From the NCBI GenBank assembly GCA_900107575.1, contig FNQX01000013.1, positions 43,687-107,686 on the forward strand: 64,000 bases of DNA. The letters are read 5' to 3'. Below, one piece after another: positions 1 to 8,142 of the stretch. The notes under the pieces are model-generated. The model saw only the letters and a program-made list of their open reading frames with translations. It was not told the origin of the DNA and made no database searches. The stretch is from Lachnospiraceae bacterium NK3A20. GTDB lineage: Bacteria; Bacillota; Clostridia; Lachnospirales; Lachnospiraceae. Position 1 is the stretch's first letter. Every line of letters begins with the position of its first letter. The position numbers and the translations under genes are program-made.

Positions 1-340
1 CCTCGTCTCCGAGAATCGAGCAGTAATATGCATTGCCGAGCGTGAACTCGACTTTCACGCGGAAGGTGCGCTCCATTTCCTTTGCGAGTTCGCTCGCCGC
101 CCTGACCATGATCATCGTTGCGGTACGGCAGTAAGCCGCGTGCCCCGCTGAATCCTTTGTCGTGATGAGGGAGACCACGCCGTCCTTCTCCAGGCGCTTG
201 TTCAGCTCCCGCATCTTGCCGTTGAAATAGACGAGCGCGATCGTGTCATGATATTTTGGCTGGAATTCCTCGACGATCTTCTCGTAGCTGGTTCCTTTGT
301 CATACTGTCTCTCGTGACCATCCACAAATACTGTTGGCAT
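1..340 (-). CDS. Nucleoside (uridine-type) kinase, N-terminal part; 3' end lies outside the window
   Basis: Translating the minus strand from the ATG at 338-340 gives an open frame to the window edge that begins MPTVFVDGHERQYDKGTSYE. The first about 60 residues look like a TGS domain (ubiquitin-like fold, as in threonyl-tRNA synthetase). A segment resembling the second ThrRS-like domain follows, including TTKDSAGHAAYCRT. This layout is characteristic of the clostridial nucleoside kinase family, in which these domains precede a P-loop phosphoribulokinase/uridine kinase domain. The kinase domain itself would lie beyond position 1 and is not seen. A strong ribosome site (GGAGGGATTCTT before ATG) supports the start. 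The gene begins about 20 bases after the nif3-like stop, so the two are probably cotranscribed. Confidence 0.75.
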   Translation of the reverse strand, partial: MPTVFVDGHERQYDKGTSYEKIVEEFQPKYHDTIALVYFNGKMRELNKRLEKDGVVSLITTKDSAGHAAYCRTATMIMVRAASELAKEMERTFRVKVEFTLGNAYYCSILGDE

Positions 341-360
341 AAGAATCCCTCCCCGTCTAT

Positions 361-1143
361 CTATACTTCATAAAACGGCTCTTTTTCCTTCGCCGTGACG
401 ACACTCAGCTGCGGCAGCTCCCTGCCCAGATATTCCTTCATATAAGGCACGAAGAGCTTCTCGATCCCGTAGTGTCCCGCATCAATGACCGCGATACCCT
501 TCTCGTTGGCGTCGATCCCGACGTGATGCGTGATGTCTCCCGTGATGATGACGTCCGCGCCCGCCTTAATGGCGCAGTCGATCTCGTCTTTCCCGGATCC
601 AGGCAAAACAGCAGTCATCACGATTGGCTGTTCCGGATCTCCGTAATATCTCACGTGGGGGATGTGGAAGGTTTCCTTGACGTACACAGCCAGCTCCTGG
701 AGTGTCATGTGCTCCGGCAGTTCACCGATGCGTCCCAGCCCCTCGTGCGAGATACTGTCCTCGTATGTCACCTCCAGCACATCGGGATTCTGGAGCTTCA
801 GCTCATCGGAGGCTTCGCTCGCCATCCCCATGACGTCGAAATTCGTATGCATGGCATAGCAGCTGATATCGCTTGCGAGCATACGCACGATGCGTTTGCC
901 GACATAGTCCTCGTTCGTCACCCTCTTCACACCACCGAACAGGAGCGGGTGATGTGTGAGGATGAGGTCAGCCCCGACGCGGATCGCGTCCTCGACAACC
1001 TCCGAGGTGCAGTCGAGCGCAAGATACACCGTCCGAACATCCTTATCCGTGCGGCCTGCCTGCAGTCCGACGTTGTCCCAGTCCTCCGCGAAAGACGGCG
1101 GACAGAATTCTTCGAGTAATGAGATGATGTCGCTGAGAATCAT
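361..1143 (-). CDS. Nif3-like dinuclear metal centre hexameric protein (YqfO/GCH-I type 2 family)
   Basis: The protein has about 260 residues and belongs to the NIF3/YbgI/YqfO family. Metal-ligand motifs are visible: THHPLLFGG near residue 65, AMHTNFD near residue 100, and a C-terminal GHYGIEK carrying the last His and Glu. It lacks the central PII-like insertion of the about 370-residue YqfO proteins, so it is the short form. Members bind two metal ions in a toroidal hexamer. Their biochemical role is unsettled; a GTP cyclohydrolase activity has been proposed for some. A GTG codon exists at 1155, but the ATG at 1143 is preferred because AAGGAG lies 11 bases upstream of it. The gene lies downstream of trmK, a pairing common in Bacillota. 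Confidence 0.88.
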   Translation of the reverse strand: MILSDIISLLEEFCPPSFAEDWDNVGLQAGRTDKDVRTVYLALDCTSEVVEDAIRVGADLILTHHPLLFGGVKRVTNEDYVGKRIVRMLASDISCYAMHTNFDVMGMASEASDELKLQNPDVLEVTYEDSISHEGLGRIGELPEHMTLQELAVYVKETFHIPHVRYYGDPEQPIVMTAVLPGSGKDEIDCAIKAGADVIITGDITHHVGIDANEKGIAVIDAGHYGIEKLFVPYMKEYLGRELPQLSVVTAKEKEPFYEV

Positions 1144-1458
1144 AGGAAGATACACTCCTTGCCAGTAGTACCCCGCACCGCAAGCAGGCGTAATCCACTG
1201 CCCGGCGCAACTTTCATGATAGTGCTCTAGTAAATATGGATACGTTATATCTTACTACATCTTATCCAATCAGTTATCAATTTAAGATCAATCTCGAAAA
1301 TCTTCGCATTCATAGTCGAAGGCTTGTTCGATCGATGTTCTTCCGGCGTGCTGCTTAAAGTCCTTTCTCCCGAAGCTCCCCGTGCTGTGCCCCGATAGTG
1401 AAGCTCATCTTTCCGAAGCGCTCCGTGCTATGCCCCGAAAAGGGTATGGCTCGGCTTC
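1144..1458. other. Intergenic region between trmK and the nif3-like gene, with a short imperfect direct repeat
   Basis: No gene is supported in this 315-base gap. The half next to the nif3-like gene (about 1225-1300) is AT-rich and could hold a promoter, but I found no hexamer pair good enough to call. The half next to trmK contains two imperfect copies of a 27-28-base unit at 1370-1396 and 1413-1440. Both begin CCGAAGC and share CCGTGCT and TGCCCCGA. The spacing between copies is about 43 bases. Their function is unknown. Confidence 0.5.
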
Positions 1459-2286
1459 TCACTCCAGATAGTGGAAGATAAACAGCAGGATCTGCAGCAT
1501 TCCAATCTCACTCTGTATCTCCTGCAGCCGCGCAGCGGCGTTCTGGCTGCTGCCCGGTGCCGCGCGCAGCGTCTGGAAGATCTCGATCTTCGCCTTCAGC
1601 GTCCTGACGATATAGCGATGCAGCGTCTTGTCCTGATCCGCGATGAGACATGGTCCGTAGTCGATCTCCGCCATATGCTGGAATTCCGGGTCGGTCAGGA
1701 TCGAGCGGACACTCTTTGCATCCACCCTTGCCTCACGCAGCTTCTCCTCCGGCAGGGCGGCTGTCTCAACCGCGAGCGCATCCCACAAAGGATGTCTGGT
1801 CTTTGCCCCCGGCACGCAGTAGAGAATCGGATAGAACTTCCCCTCCTCTTCGATGAGCCGCTCATCCGTGATGCCGTAGTCGTTTCTCATCAGCCAGTCG
1901 CGGACAACCCACGGCTCGGAATGCGGTGAGAGGATGAGCTGCCGGAAGGAACGCGGCTTCTCCTCTGCGTTTTCCAGAATGGACTCCATGTGGATCCCGC
2001 CCATGCCGGCAATGATCAGGGCATCCGCATCTCCCGGCTCGAACTTCTCCAGACCATTTGATTTCCTGATCTCACAGGCAGCTTCGAGCCCCACGAGCGA
2101 GAGGTTCTGTCTTGCGATCTCCAGCGGACCGTCCGCCACATCCATCGCGAGCGCTCTCTCTATTCTCTTCTCCTGCAACAGGTAGATGTCCACGTGCGCG
2201 TGGTCGCAGCCGACGTCACAGACGACACTCCCCCCGGGCACCATATCGCAGATCGCCTGCAGGCGCTTACTTAGTTTAATAGACAT
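1459..2286 (-). CDS. trmK: tRNA (adenine(22)-N1)-methyltransferase
   Basis: The protein is 275 residues and fits the TrmK/YqfN family, which methylates N1 of A22 in tRNA of Gram-positive bacteria using S-adenosylmethionine. A class I Rossmann start is visible as VVCDVGCDHAHVDIYLL near residues 21-37. It is followed by the acidic strand end AMDVADGPL and the signature region IIAGMGG. The family loop appears as LSPHSEPWVVRDWL. The C-terminal about 70 residues form the helical tail that is typical and often coiled. The ribosome site is weak (GAG about 8 bases before ATG). It lies just downstream of dnaG, where rpoD would normally intervene. Confidence 0.9.
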   Translation of the reverse strand: MSIKLSKRLQAICDMVPGGSVVCDVGCDHAHVDIYLLQEKRIERALAMDVADGPLEIARQNLSLVGLEAACEIRKSNGLEKFEPGDADALIIAGMGGIHMESILENAEEKPRSFRQLILSPHSEPWVVRDWLMRNDYGITDERLIEEEGKFYPILYCVPGAKTRHPLWDALAVETAALPEEKLREARVDAKSVRSILTDPEFQHMAEIDYGPCLIADQDKTLHRYIVRTLKAKIEIFQTLRAAPGSSQNAAARLQEIQSEIGMLQILLFIFHYLE

Positions 2287-2414
2287 AGATTATTACTCAT
2301 ACATCCGCATCTCCATGAATTTGCTCCCAGACCTACGGTAGCCGCTGCAGGTGAAATTCGCGAAAGCAAATTTACCTGAGGACCGTCAGCAGAGACATTC
2401 ACATCAATACTGAC

Positions 2415-2453
2415 AATCTGCGCGTCATGCATCGGCATGACACGCAGATTTTT
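2415..2453 (+). terminator. Strong hairpin between dnaG and trmK, with a T-run only on the plus strand
   Basis: AATCTGCG (2415-2422) pairs with CGCAGATT (2443-2450), and GTCATGC pairs with GCATGAC inside it around a 4-base loop. This gives a stem of about 15 base pairs with one mismatch. On the plus strand the hairpin runs into TTTTTCTT. On the minus strand, where dnaG has just ended at 2455, the hairpin has no U-tract. It therefore looks like an intrinsic terminator pointing away from both genes, or a processing or pausing hairpin for the dnaG transcript. Confidence 0.5.
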
Positions 2454-2454
2454 C

Positions 2455-4350
2455 TTATGAAACACGGAACTGCGCCCGCTGTATCGCCTGCAGCTGCCGT
2501 TTCGCCGTGAGAATCTCCTGGAAATTCGTGCTGCCGCCGTCTTCTCGTTGCATCGCGCGCGCAAGGCTTGCGTTCTTCACAGCCAGGATGACATCCTTCA
2601 GCGCCTTCTCCCGCTCCGCCTTGTCCGTGATGCCGGGGATCCTGGTTGCGAACATTTCCGCCGCTTCCTTCTGATCCTCTTCCTCATCGAAAATGCCGAT
2701 CACACTCGCGGGGGAAACGCTGGACGCTGCCGACAGGGAATCACTCGGTTCGCCGCCCGGTGTCACGCCGCTGGCCGCGTTCAGCTCGTCGCCGAAATGC
2801 CGTTCCAGCATGGCGAAATACTTTGTCGCCGCCGTGCGGTACACACCTTCGTCGAAATCCGACGGCTGAATATAATTCCTGATCTGCAGATACAGCCCCG
2901 GCTGATCCGAGAGCCAGGTGAGGAGGAGCCTCTCATTGCGCCGAAGGCCCCGTTCCACCGCCGACAAGCGCTTCCCTTCTGTCGGTGACTTCGGTTTCGG
3001 CTTTGCTGTGTTCTGCGGCCGCATGTGCACGGCATCCGGCATCCCGCCCGGGGTCCCCGCGCCCGCATTCTGGTAGGTCGCAACCTCCCGGCGCAGGGAG
3101 TCGATCGGAATGTAATATTTATCCGCCATCGCCTTGATGTAATTCTCACGCTCCAGCTCGTCCGCGAAGCCGCACAGACGCCGCGCGATCTCGTGGTAGA
3201 ACTCCGTGCGGGACGCCGGATCGTCCATTCGGAAGGAAGACTCGATCATGCGGATTTCGTAGAAGAAGCTGTTCTCCGCCTGGTCGATTCTCTCCTGGAA
3301 TTTCTCCCTGCCGAGCGTCTTCATGAACTCATCGGCGTCCTTGGCCGGCCGCATGTCGATGACCTTCGGCTGAATGCCAACGCTGCGGAGAATTCCAATA
3401 TTGCGCAGGGCCGCCTTCACGCCCGCGCCGTCACTGTCGTAGTCGAGAAGGACATGTTTGCCATACCGTTTCAGAATCTGCGCCTGCTGCTCCGTGAAAG
3501 CCGTCCCGAGGGAAGCCACCGCCATATCGAAGCCGGCCTGGTGCATGGCGATCGTATCCATGTATCCTTCGCACAAAATGAAATAGGGCGCCTTTGTTTT
3601 TTTCGCGATATTGAGCCCGTAAAGGTTCCGGGATTTGTCGAACACCGGCGTCTCGGGGCTGTTCAGGTATTTCGGCTTGCCGTCGCCCATGACGCGCCCG
3701 CCGAAGCCGATCACGCGGTTCGTCACGTCCATGATCGGGAAAATCACGCGGTTCCAGAACTTGTCGTGCAGCCCCCGCTTCTCATCGAAGGCCGCGATGC
3801 CCGAGAGCAGAATGTTCTCGTCGGAGAAGCCCTGCTGCCGAAGGTACGCCACCATGTCCGAGTGCGCGCCGTCCGCAAATCCCAGGCCGAAGCGGTTCAT
3901 CGTGTCTGTCGACAATTCTCTTTTCTGAAAATAAGACAGGCCCACTTCACCTTTTGGCGAGCGGAGCAGCTTGTAATAGTAGGTTGCTGCCGCCTTGTTC
4001 ATTGCCAGAAGCGCTTCCTTCTGCTGCGCCTTCTGCCTGGCCTGTTCGCTGTAGTGTGCTTCCGGAAGCTTGATTCCCGCGCGGTCCGCCAGTACTTTCA
4101 GCGCCTCCTGGAAGCTGTAGTTCTCGTACTTCATGAGGAAGGTGATGACGTTGCCTCCCTCGCCGCAGCCGAAACAGTGGAAGAACTGTTTCGACTGGCT
4201 CACCGAGAACGACGGTGACTTCTCATTATGGAACGGGCACAAGCCCATGAAACTCGAGCCGCTCTTTTTCAGGCTGACGTACTGCCCGATCACGTCAACG
4301 ATGTCGTTCGCCTCGATGACCTGCTGTACCACTTCTTCCGGATAATACAT
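2455..4350 (-). CDS. dnaG: DNA primase
   Basis: DnaG makes the RNA primers for replication. The N-terminal zinc-ribbon is intact (CPFH at 38-41, CFGC at 59-62). The RNA polymerase/TOPRIM core follows, with EGYMD near 261-265 and the acidic DYDSDGAG near 303-310. The C-terminal helicase-interaction region contains two low-complexity stretches: a Pro/Gly/Lys linker near 425-460, and a Ser/Ala/Gly/Pro stretch near 524-551 that splits an otherwise helical segment. The start was placed at the ATG at 4350, preceded by AGAAGG at good spacing, rather than at an upstream ATG at 4375-4377. The gene starts 14 bases after the dgt stop, so the two are coupled. The usual downstream rpoD is missing. Confidence 0.95.
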   Translation of the reverse strand: MYYPEEVVQQVIEANDIVDVIGQYVSLKKSGSSFMGLCPFHNEKSPSFSVSQSKQFFHCFGCGEGGNVITFLMKYENYSFQEALKVLADRAGIKLPEAHYSEQARQKAQQKEALLAMNKAAATYYYKLLRSPKGEVGLSYFQKRELSTDTMNRFGLGFADGAHSDMVAYLRQQGFSDENILLSGIAAFDEKRGLHDKFWNRVIFPIMDVTNRVIGFGGRVMGDGKPKYLNSPETPVFDKSRNLYGLNIAKKTKAPYFILCEGYMDTIAMHQAGFDMAVASLGTAFTEQQAQILKRYGKHVLLDYDSDGAGVKAALRNIGILRSVGIQPKVIDMRPAKDADEFMKTLGREKFQERIDQAENSFFYEIRMIESSFRMDDPASRTEFYHEIARRLCGFADELERENYIKAMADKYYIPIDSLRREVATYQNAGAGTPGGMPDAVHMRPQNTAKPKPKSPTEGKRLSAVERGLRRNERLLLTWLSDQPGLYLQIRNYIQPSDFDEGVYRTAATKYFAMLERHFGDELNAASGVTPGGEPSDSLSAASSVSPASVIGIFDEEEDQKEAAEMFATRIPGITDKAEREKALKDVILAVKNASLARAMQREDGGSTNFQEILTAKRQLQAIQRAQFRVS

Positions 4351-4364
4351 AGTTACCTTCTGTA

Positions 4365-5372
4365 TCACTGCCAGCATTTTGGCAGATAAATATCTTCATA
4401 TCTTGCGATCGCGAAGCGGTCCGTCATCGAGCTGATGTAATCGCAGACGACGCGCTCCTTCGAATCCCCGAGCTCCATGCGATGTTTCAGATAATCGGGG
4501 AGTTTGTCGATGTTCTCATCCCTGATGTAATGCTCGTACAACATCTCGACGATGCCCATCGCCTTGCCCTCTTCCCCCTTCGCCTTGGGGTTCGTGTAGA
4601 CATTCTCGAACATGAATACGCGAAACTTCATGAAGGCGTCATAGATCCGGGGACTCATCTCCACGACCGGACGGTTCATGCTGTAGGAGATGATGTCGTG
4701 GACGTAAGTGTCCAGGCGCTCCTCCATCGTGTGACCGAGGACCTTTGCGATCTCCTCCGGTACGTCACTGTCAGAGAGGATCCCGCCGCGGATCGCGTCG
4801 TCCATGTCGTGGTGGAAATAGGCGATCTTGTCGGAGAACTGGATAATCCTGCCCTCCAGGGTGTGCGGGCGACCTGCAGTCTGGTGGTTGCGGAACCCAT
4901 CGCGCACCTCCCAGGTAAGATTCAGCCCCTGTCCGTCCTTCTCGAGAACATCCACGAGCCGCACACTCTGCTCCGCGTGGTCGAACCCCTCGCTGCAGAG
5001 GCGGTTCAGCACGCGCTCTCCCGCGTGTCCGAATGGCGTGTGCCCGAGGTCGTGCCCGAGCGCAATCGCCTCCGTCAGATCCTCATTGAGGCGCAGCGCT
5101 TTCGCGATGGTCCGCGCATTCTGCGAGACCTCCAGCGTGTGTGTCATCCTCGTGCGATAGTGATCCCCGTCGGGCGTGATAAAGACCTGCGTCTTGTCCT
5201 TGAGTCTTCGGAAAGCCTTGCTGTGCAGGATGCGGTCGCGGTCTCTCTGATAGTCCGGCCGGATATCATCCTTCGCCTCATCCCGCGCGCGCCCTTTCGT
5301 GTCGGCCGAATGGCTCGCCCACGGCGCCAGAATTTCCTGTTCACGCTCTTCCAGTTGTTCACGAATCAGCAT
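4365..5372 (-). CDS. dgt: Deoxyguanosinetriphosphate triphosphohydrolase-like HD-domain protein
   Basis: The protein has about 335 residues and is an HD-domain dNTP triphosphohydrolase, which splits dNTPs into deoxynucleosides and triphosphate. The metal-binding motifs are present: RMTHTLEVSQ (first His), the doublet in ALGHDLGHTPFGHAGE, and a distal Asp in QFSDKIAYFHHD. The N-terminal arginine-rich HSKAFRRLKDKTQVF is also family-typical. ATG at 5372 and GTG at 5378 are both possible starts. The ATG is preferred because a GGGG stretch lies at a suitable distance. It sits directly upstream of dnaG, a very common arrangement in Clostridia. Confidence 0.93.
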   Translation of the reverse strand: MLIREQLEEREQEILAPWASHSADTKGRARDEAKDDIRPDYQRDRDRILHSKAFRRLKDKTQVFITPDGDHYRTRMTHTLEVSQNARTIAKALRLNEDLTEAIALGHDLGHTPFGHAGERVLNRLCSEGFDHAEQSVRLVDVLEKDGQGLNLTWEVRDGFRNHQTAGRPHTLEGRIIQFSDKIAYFHHDMDDAIRGGILSDSDVPEEIAKVLGHTMEERLDTYVHDIISYSMNRPVVEMSPRIYDAFMKFRVFMFENVYTNPKAKGEEGKAMGIVEMLYEHYIRDENIDKLPDYLKHRMELGDSKERVVCDYISSMTDRFAIARYEDIYLPKCWQ

Positions 5373-5478
5373 AATCACGCCCCGCGTTCATGATGACTTC
5401 CACAGGAAACCGATCGTTCCTGCGTGCCACTTTAGTATAACAGAAATCGTGTTCGATTTCGCAGTGGAATTTATACGC

Positions 5479-5509
5479 AAAAAAGATCAGCGTCTCTGCT
5501 GATCTTCTC
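5479..5509 (-). terminator. Intrinsic terminator after the tRNA-Leu pair
   Basis: On the minus strand, AGATCAGC and GCTGATCT form an 8 base-pair stem around AGAGAC. A run of T follows immediately (CTTTTTTGCG). It lies just beyond tRNA-Leu(AAG), so it most likely ends the tRNA transcript before dgt. Confidence 0.85.
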
Positions 5510-5515
5510 TCATCA

Positions 5516-5599
5516 TGCGGAAGAAGGGACTTGAACCCTCACGGCCTTACAGTCACAAGAACCTTAATCTTGCTCGTCTACCAATTCCGACACTTCCGC
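5516..5599 (-). tRNA. tRNA-Leu (anticodon AAG)
   Basis: The 84-base minus-strand sequence folds as a class II tRNA. The acceptor stem is GCGGAAG/CTTCCGC with discriminator A. The D-arm carries GGTAGAC, and the T-arm GGGTTCAAGTCCC is standard. The anticodon arm is CAAGA-TTAAGGT-TCTTG, so the loop reads the anticodon AAG. The long variable arm fits leucine. No 3' CCA is encoded. Confidence 0.92.
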
Positions 5600-5642
5600 A
5601 TTTCCAGTATGAAGTTGGAACACTTTGCTTCTTACGAAGCAG

Positions 5643-5726
5643 TGCAGAAGAAGGGACTCGAACCCTCACGACTTTGACATCACAGGCACCTGAAGCCTGC
5701 GCGTCTACCAATTCCGCCACTTCTGC
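5643..5726 (-). tRNA. tRNA-Leu (anticodon CAG)
   Basis: This class II tRNA is 84 bases long. The acceptor stem is GCAGAAG/CTTCTGC with discriminator A, and the T-arm is GGGTTCGAGTCCC. The anticodon arm is CAGGC-TTCAGGT-GCCTG, giving the anticodon CAG. It has a long variable arm and no encoded CCA. It is the first gene of a two-tRNA transcript and is closely similar to the tRNA-Leu(AAG) that follows 43 bases later. Confidence 0.93.
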
Positions 5727-5765
5727 ATTTCTATTCGCAACGCTTTTCTCGCGGTGAACATGAGT

Positions 5766-5794
5766 ATATTAACGCGCAGGAGAAACATAGTCAA
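5766..5794 (-). promoter_or_regulatory. Promoter of the tRNA-Leu pair
   Basis: On the minus strand, TTGACT (5789-5794) and TAATAT (5766-5771) are separated by exactly 17 bases. This is a near-consensus housekeeping promoter. It lies about 40 bases upstream of the mature 5' end of tRNA-Leu(CAG). Confidence 0.82.
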
Positions 5795-5799
5795 CAGGA

Positions 5800-6039
5800 A
5801 CTTTACATGATTTCTCCCCTCACTCGAATTCGCAATATTCAGACGATAGAAATAATAAATCCGTGATTGAACCTTGTGCGCTTCGATGTCACAATAGGTA
5901 GCGTTGTACTGATCACACGCAGCGTATCATCACGCTGAATAATATCTAATTTGGTGCACCCAGAGAAGCAAGCCCTTGGGCTTTTGGGCTGTACTGAACA
6001 GATACCAGACATCATATATAAACACTTAGAAAGGCAACC
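5800..6039. other. Leader region upstream of apbE with two small hairpins
   Basis: No gene is seen here. Two structures lie on the apbE side. One is CAGCGT-ATCATC-ACGCTG (5920-5937). The other is the compact AAGCC-CTTG-GGCTT element (5970-5983), which runs into a short T-run and then TTGGGCT. TGTACTGA occurs twice (near 5905 and 5990). This could be a structured 5' leader. It does not match an FMN or other riboswitch that I can recognise. Confidence 0.35.
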
Positions 6040-7164
6040 ATGAACAAACTGAATCATAAATTACATTTGCTTCCTCTCCTTTGCGCGCTCCTCTCCTCTG
6101 TTCTGCTCCTCACTTCCTGTGCCTCTTCTTCGACCGATCAGGAGCCTGTGACCAAACAGAGTTATTATTTCGATACGATTGTGCAGCTCACCATTTATGA
6201 CATGCACGACATGAGCCACGATAACGCAGATGCCGCGATCAACGGCGCCTTCAAGCTGTGCTCTTCCTATGAACAGCTCCTCAGCAAAACGGTCGAAGGC
6301 TCTGACATCTGGAATATCAACCACGCAAAGGGATCTCCCGTTACAGTAGATCCCGAGACGATCGAGGTCGTCGAGAAAGGTATCGAGTACAGCGATCTCA
6401 CGAACGGCCGCTTCGACATGACGATTGGCAAAGCCGAAGATCTCTGGGATTTCCATTCCGACGATCCGAAGGTTCCAGCGAAAGCAGCGCTCGCCGAAGC
6501 CGTGCAGCATGTCGACTATCACACAATTCAGGTGGATGCGAATCACAACACCATCACGCTCTCCGATCCCGAAACCGAAATTGATCTCGGCGGTATCGCA
6601 AAGGGCTACATTGCAGACAAAGTCTGTGAATATCTGCGGCAGCAGCGCGTGACCAGTGCCATCATCAGCCTTGGCGGCAACATTGAGACCATTGGCGGCA
6701 AACCCGGCGAGGAACAGCGCAGCGCCATAGGCTCCCTCTTCGACCATCGTTCCGAGGAAGAGCAGGACGCAGCTCGCAAGGCAGCGCAGACCAATTTCCG
6801 CATTGGCATCGAAACGCCTTTCTCCGATCGCAAGGAAGTCTCCGGCGTTGTCGATATCACCGACGGCACCATGGTCACTTCCGGCGTCTACGAGCGCTAT
6901 TTCACCGTCGATGGCAAAGACTACCATCACATCCTCGATGTGAACACGGGATACCCGATCGACAATGATGTCCTCGGCGTCACGATTCAGGGGGCAGCCG
7001 GACACTCTGTCGACTGCGATGCCCTCTCTACCACCTGTCTCATCCTCGGCTCCTCCGAGGGCTCGAAACTTATCGAGAGTCTCAAAGGCTACGAAGCCGC
7101 CTTCATCCTCCGCGACGGCTCCATGGTCACCACCTCCGGCATGAAAGTTGCCCCTGCGAAGTGA
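6040..7164 (+). CDS. apbE: FAD:protein FMN transferase (ApbE family) lipoprotein
   Basis: The 374-residue protein starts with a lipoprotein signal ending in LLTSC (Cys27), so it is probably anchored outside the membrane. ApbE uses Mg2+ and FAD to attach FMN covalently to Thr or Ser of target proteins such as RnfD, RnfG and NqrB/C. Family motifs are present: YYFDTIVQLTIYD near the N terminus, LGGIAKGYIADKV in the middle, and VTSGVYERYF followed by HILDVNTGYPIDND. Residues 235-255 hold a short charged insertion (SEEEQDAARKAAQ). The start has GAAAGG upstream. The likely clients are the Rnf subunits encoded about 18 kb away in this window. Confidence 0.93.
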   Translation: MNKLNHKLHLLPLLCALLSSVLLLTSCASSSTDQEPVTKQSYYFDTIVQLTIYDMHDMSHDNADAAINGAFKLCSSYEQLLSKTVEGSDIWNINHAKGSPVTVDPETIEVVEKGIEYSDLTNGRFDMTIGKAEDLWDFHSDDPKVPAKAALAEAVQHVDYHTIQVDANHNTITLSDPETEIDLGGIAKGYIADKVCEYLRQQRVTSAIISLGGNIETIGGKPGEEQRSAIGSLFDHRSEEEQDAARKAAQTNFRIGIETPFSDRKEVSGVVDITDGTMVTSGVYERYFTVDGKDYHHILDVNTGYPIDNDVLGVTIQGAAGHSVDCDALSTTCLILGSSEGSKLIESLKGYEAAFILRDGSMVTTSGMKVAPAK

Positions 7165-7312
7165 TCTAATCCCCGAAGTCGCCTGCTGTTTTCCCTGAAC
7201 TCTTGCACAGGCTCATGTCCACCAGCCGCATGAAGCTGCAAGTCACCTCATCTCTTCACTTCCCATCGTGCTGCACTCCGCATCTGACGCTTCAGCTAAT
7301 TGCACAATAAAT

Positions 7313-7340
7313 GGAAACTCATTTTGTGAATTCAGTTTCT
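7313..7340. promoter_or_regulatory. Operator-like inverted repeat 1 upstream of the TetR gene
   Basis: GGAAACT (7313-7319) and AGTTTCT (7334-7340) form an inverted repeat with a 14-base spacer. The same arms and the same spacer recur 61-62 bases downstream. This is the expected pattern for a dimeric autoregulator such as the adjacent TetR protein. Confidence 0.6.
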
Positions 7341-7373
7341 GGTTATCCGGAAGCCGTTGTTATATGATGAGTA

Positions 7374-7403
7374 CGGAAACTTTCAGATAAAATTGAGTTT
7401 CCG
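7374..7403. promoter_or_regulatory. Operator-like inverted repeat 2 upstream of the TetR gene
   Basis: CGGAAACT (7374-7381) and AGTTTCCG (7396-7403) are perfect 8-base arms separated by 14 bases. A possible -10 hexamer TATGAT (7363-7368) lies just upstream, so a repressor bound here would cover the transcription start. Confidence 0.65.
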
Positions 7404-7443
7404 CAGGAAGATGACGGCTGTTCTCCACTTCGGAGGTGACAGG

Positions 7444-8019
7444 ATGAGCGAGACGGAATCGAAACAGAGAATCCTTGATGCAACGCTGAGAATTTTCAAT
7501 GAAAAGGGCCTGAAATTCACGATGGATGATATCGCGAAAGAGGTCGGTATGTCGAAGAAGACCATTTACACTGTCTTCGACGACAAGGAAGATCTCTTCT
7601 ACCAGATGGCGGATTACACCTTCGACTCCATCAAGGAAGCCGAAGCCGCGGTTCTTGGCGATCCCGAACTCTCCACTGTGGACAAAATCCGGCGCGTCCT
7701 CGGCGTCATGCCCGACCGCTACCGCGACATCGACCTTCGCAAACTCTACGTTCTGCGGGATAAATTCCCCACGATTTACGCGCGCGTCAGGGAGCGGCTC
7801 GAGAGCGACTGGGAGCCGACGATCCGCCTCCTGCAACAGGGAATCGACGAAGGCGTTCTGCGGCCGTTCAGCATTCCGATCTTCAAGGTCATGCTCGAAG
7901 CCGCGATCGAACAGTTCTTCCAGCGCGATGTCCTCATTGAGAATCATCTCACCTACTATCAGGGCTTGGACGAGGTCGTCGGCATTCTCGTAGACGGCAT
8001 CGTGGCGAAGAACCATTGA
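7444..8019 (+). CDS. TetR-family transcriptional regulator
   Basis: The mature protein has about 191 residues. The N-terminal helix-turn-helix is typical: RILDATLRIFNEKGLKFTMD, then IAKEVGMSKKTIYTVFDDKEDLF. The C-terminal half would bind ligand and form the dimer; its ligand cannot be predicted. The ATG at 7444 was chosen over the upstream in-frame ATG at 7357 because GGAGG lies 7 bases before it. The upstream ATG would also put coding sequence through both operator-like repeats. The gene precedes a sugar-type symporter in the same direction, so it probably controls itself and that transporter. Confidence 0.9.
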   Translation: MSETESKQRILDATLRIFNEKGLKFTMDDIAKEVGMSKKTIYTVFDDKEDLFYQMADYTFDSIKEAEAAVLGDPELSTVDKIRRVLGVMPDRYRDIDLRKLYVLRDKFPTIYARVRERLESDWEPTIRLLQQGIDEGVLRPFSIPIFKVMLEAAIEQFFQRDVLIENHLTYYQGLDEVVGILVDGIVAKNH

Positions 8020-8142
8020 TTCCAATCTGTCTGGTGAACTTCACATACCAATTTTGTGATACAAGGTGTGTTTCTCTCTGTCCTATCCTGCCTGAAGCGA
8101 TCAGGCAGTTAATGAATTCATCATTGCGGAGGTGCTAACAAC

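Noticed and set aside
2271..2564. Possible rpoD remnant between dnaG and trmK
   Set aside because: The minus-strand translation shows no sigma-70 region 4 pattern, so there is no evidence that it derives from rpoD.
3025..4218. Long open frame (about 397 codons) on the plus strand opposite dnaG
   Set aside because: It mirrors dnaG codon structure, is His/Arg/Val-rich without a domain pattern, and has no ribosome site. Similar mirror frames opposite the 10-12 kb GtrII gene, rnfC (27.5-28.9 kb) and the 59-60 kb genes were rejected for the same reason.
5800..6039. FMN riboswitch before apbE
   Set aside because: The conserved FMN-riboswitch core sequences are not visible; only small unrelated hairpins are present.
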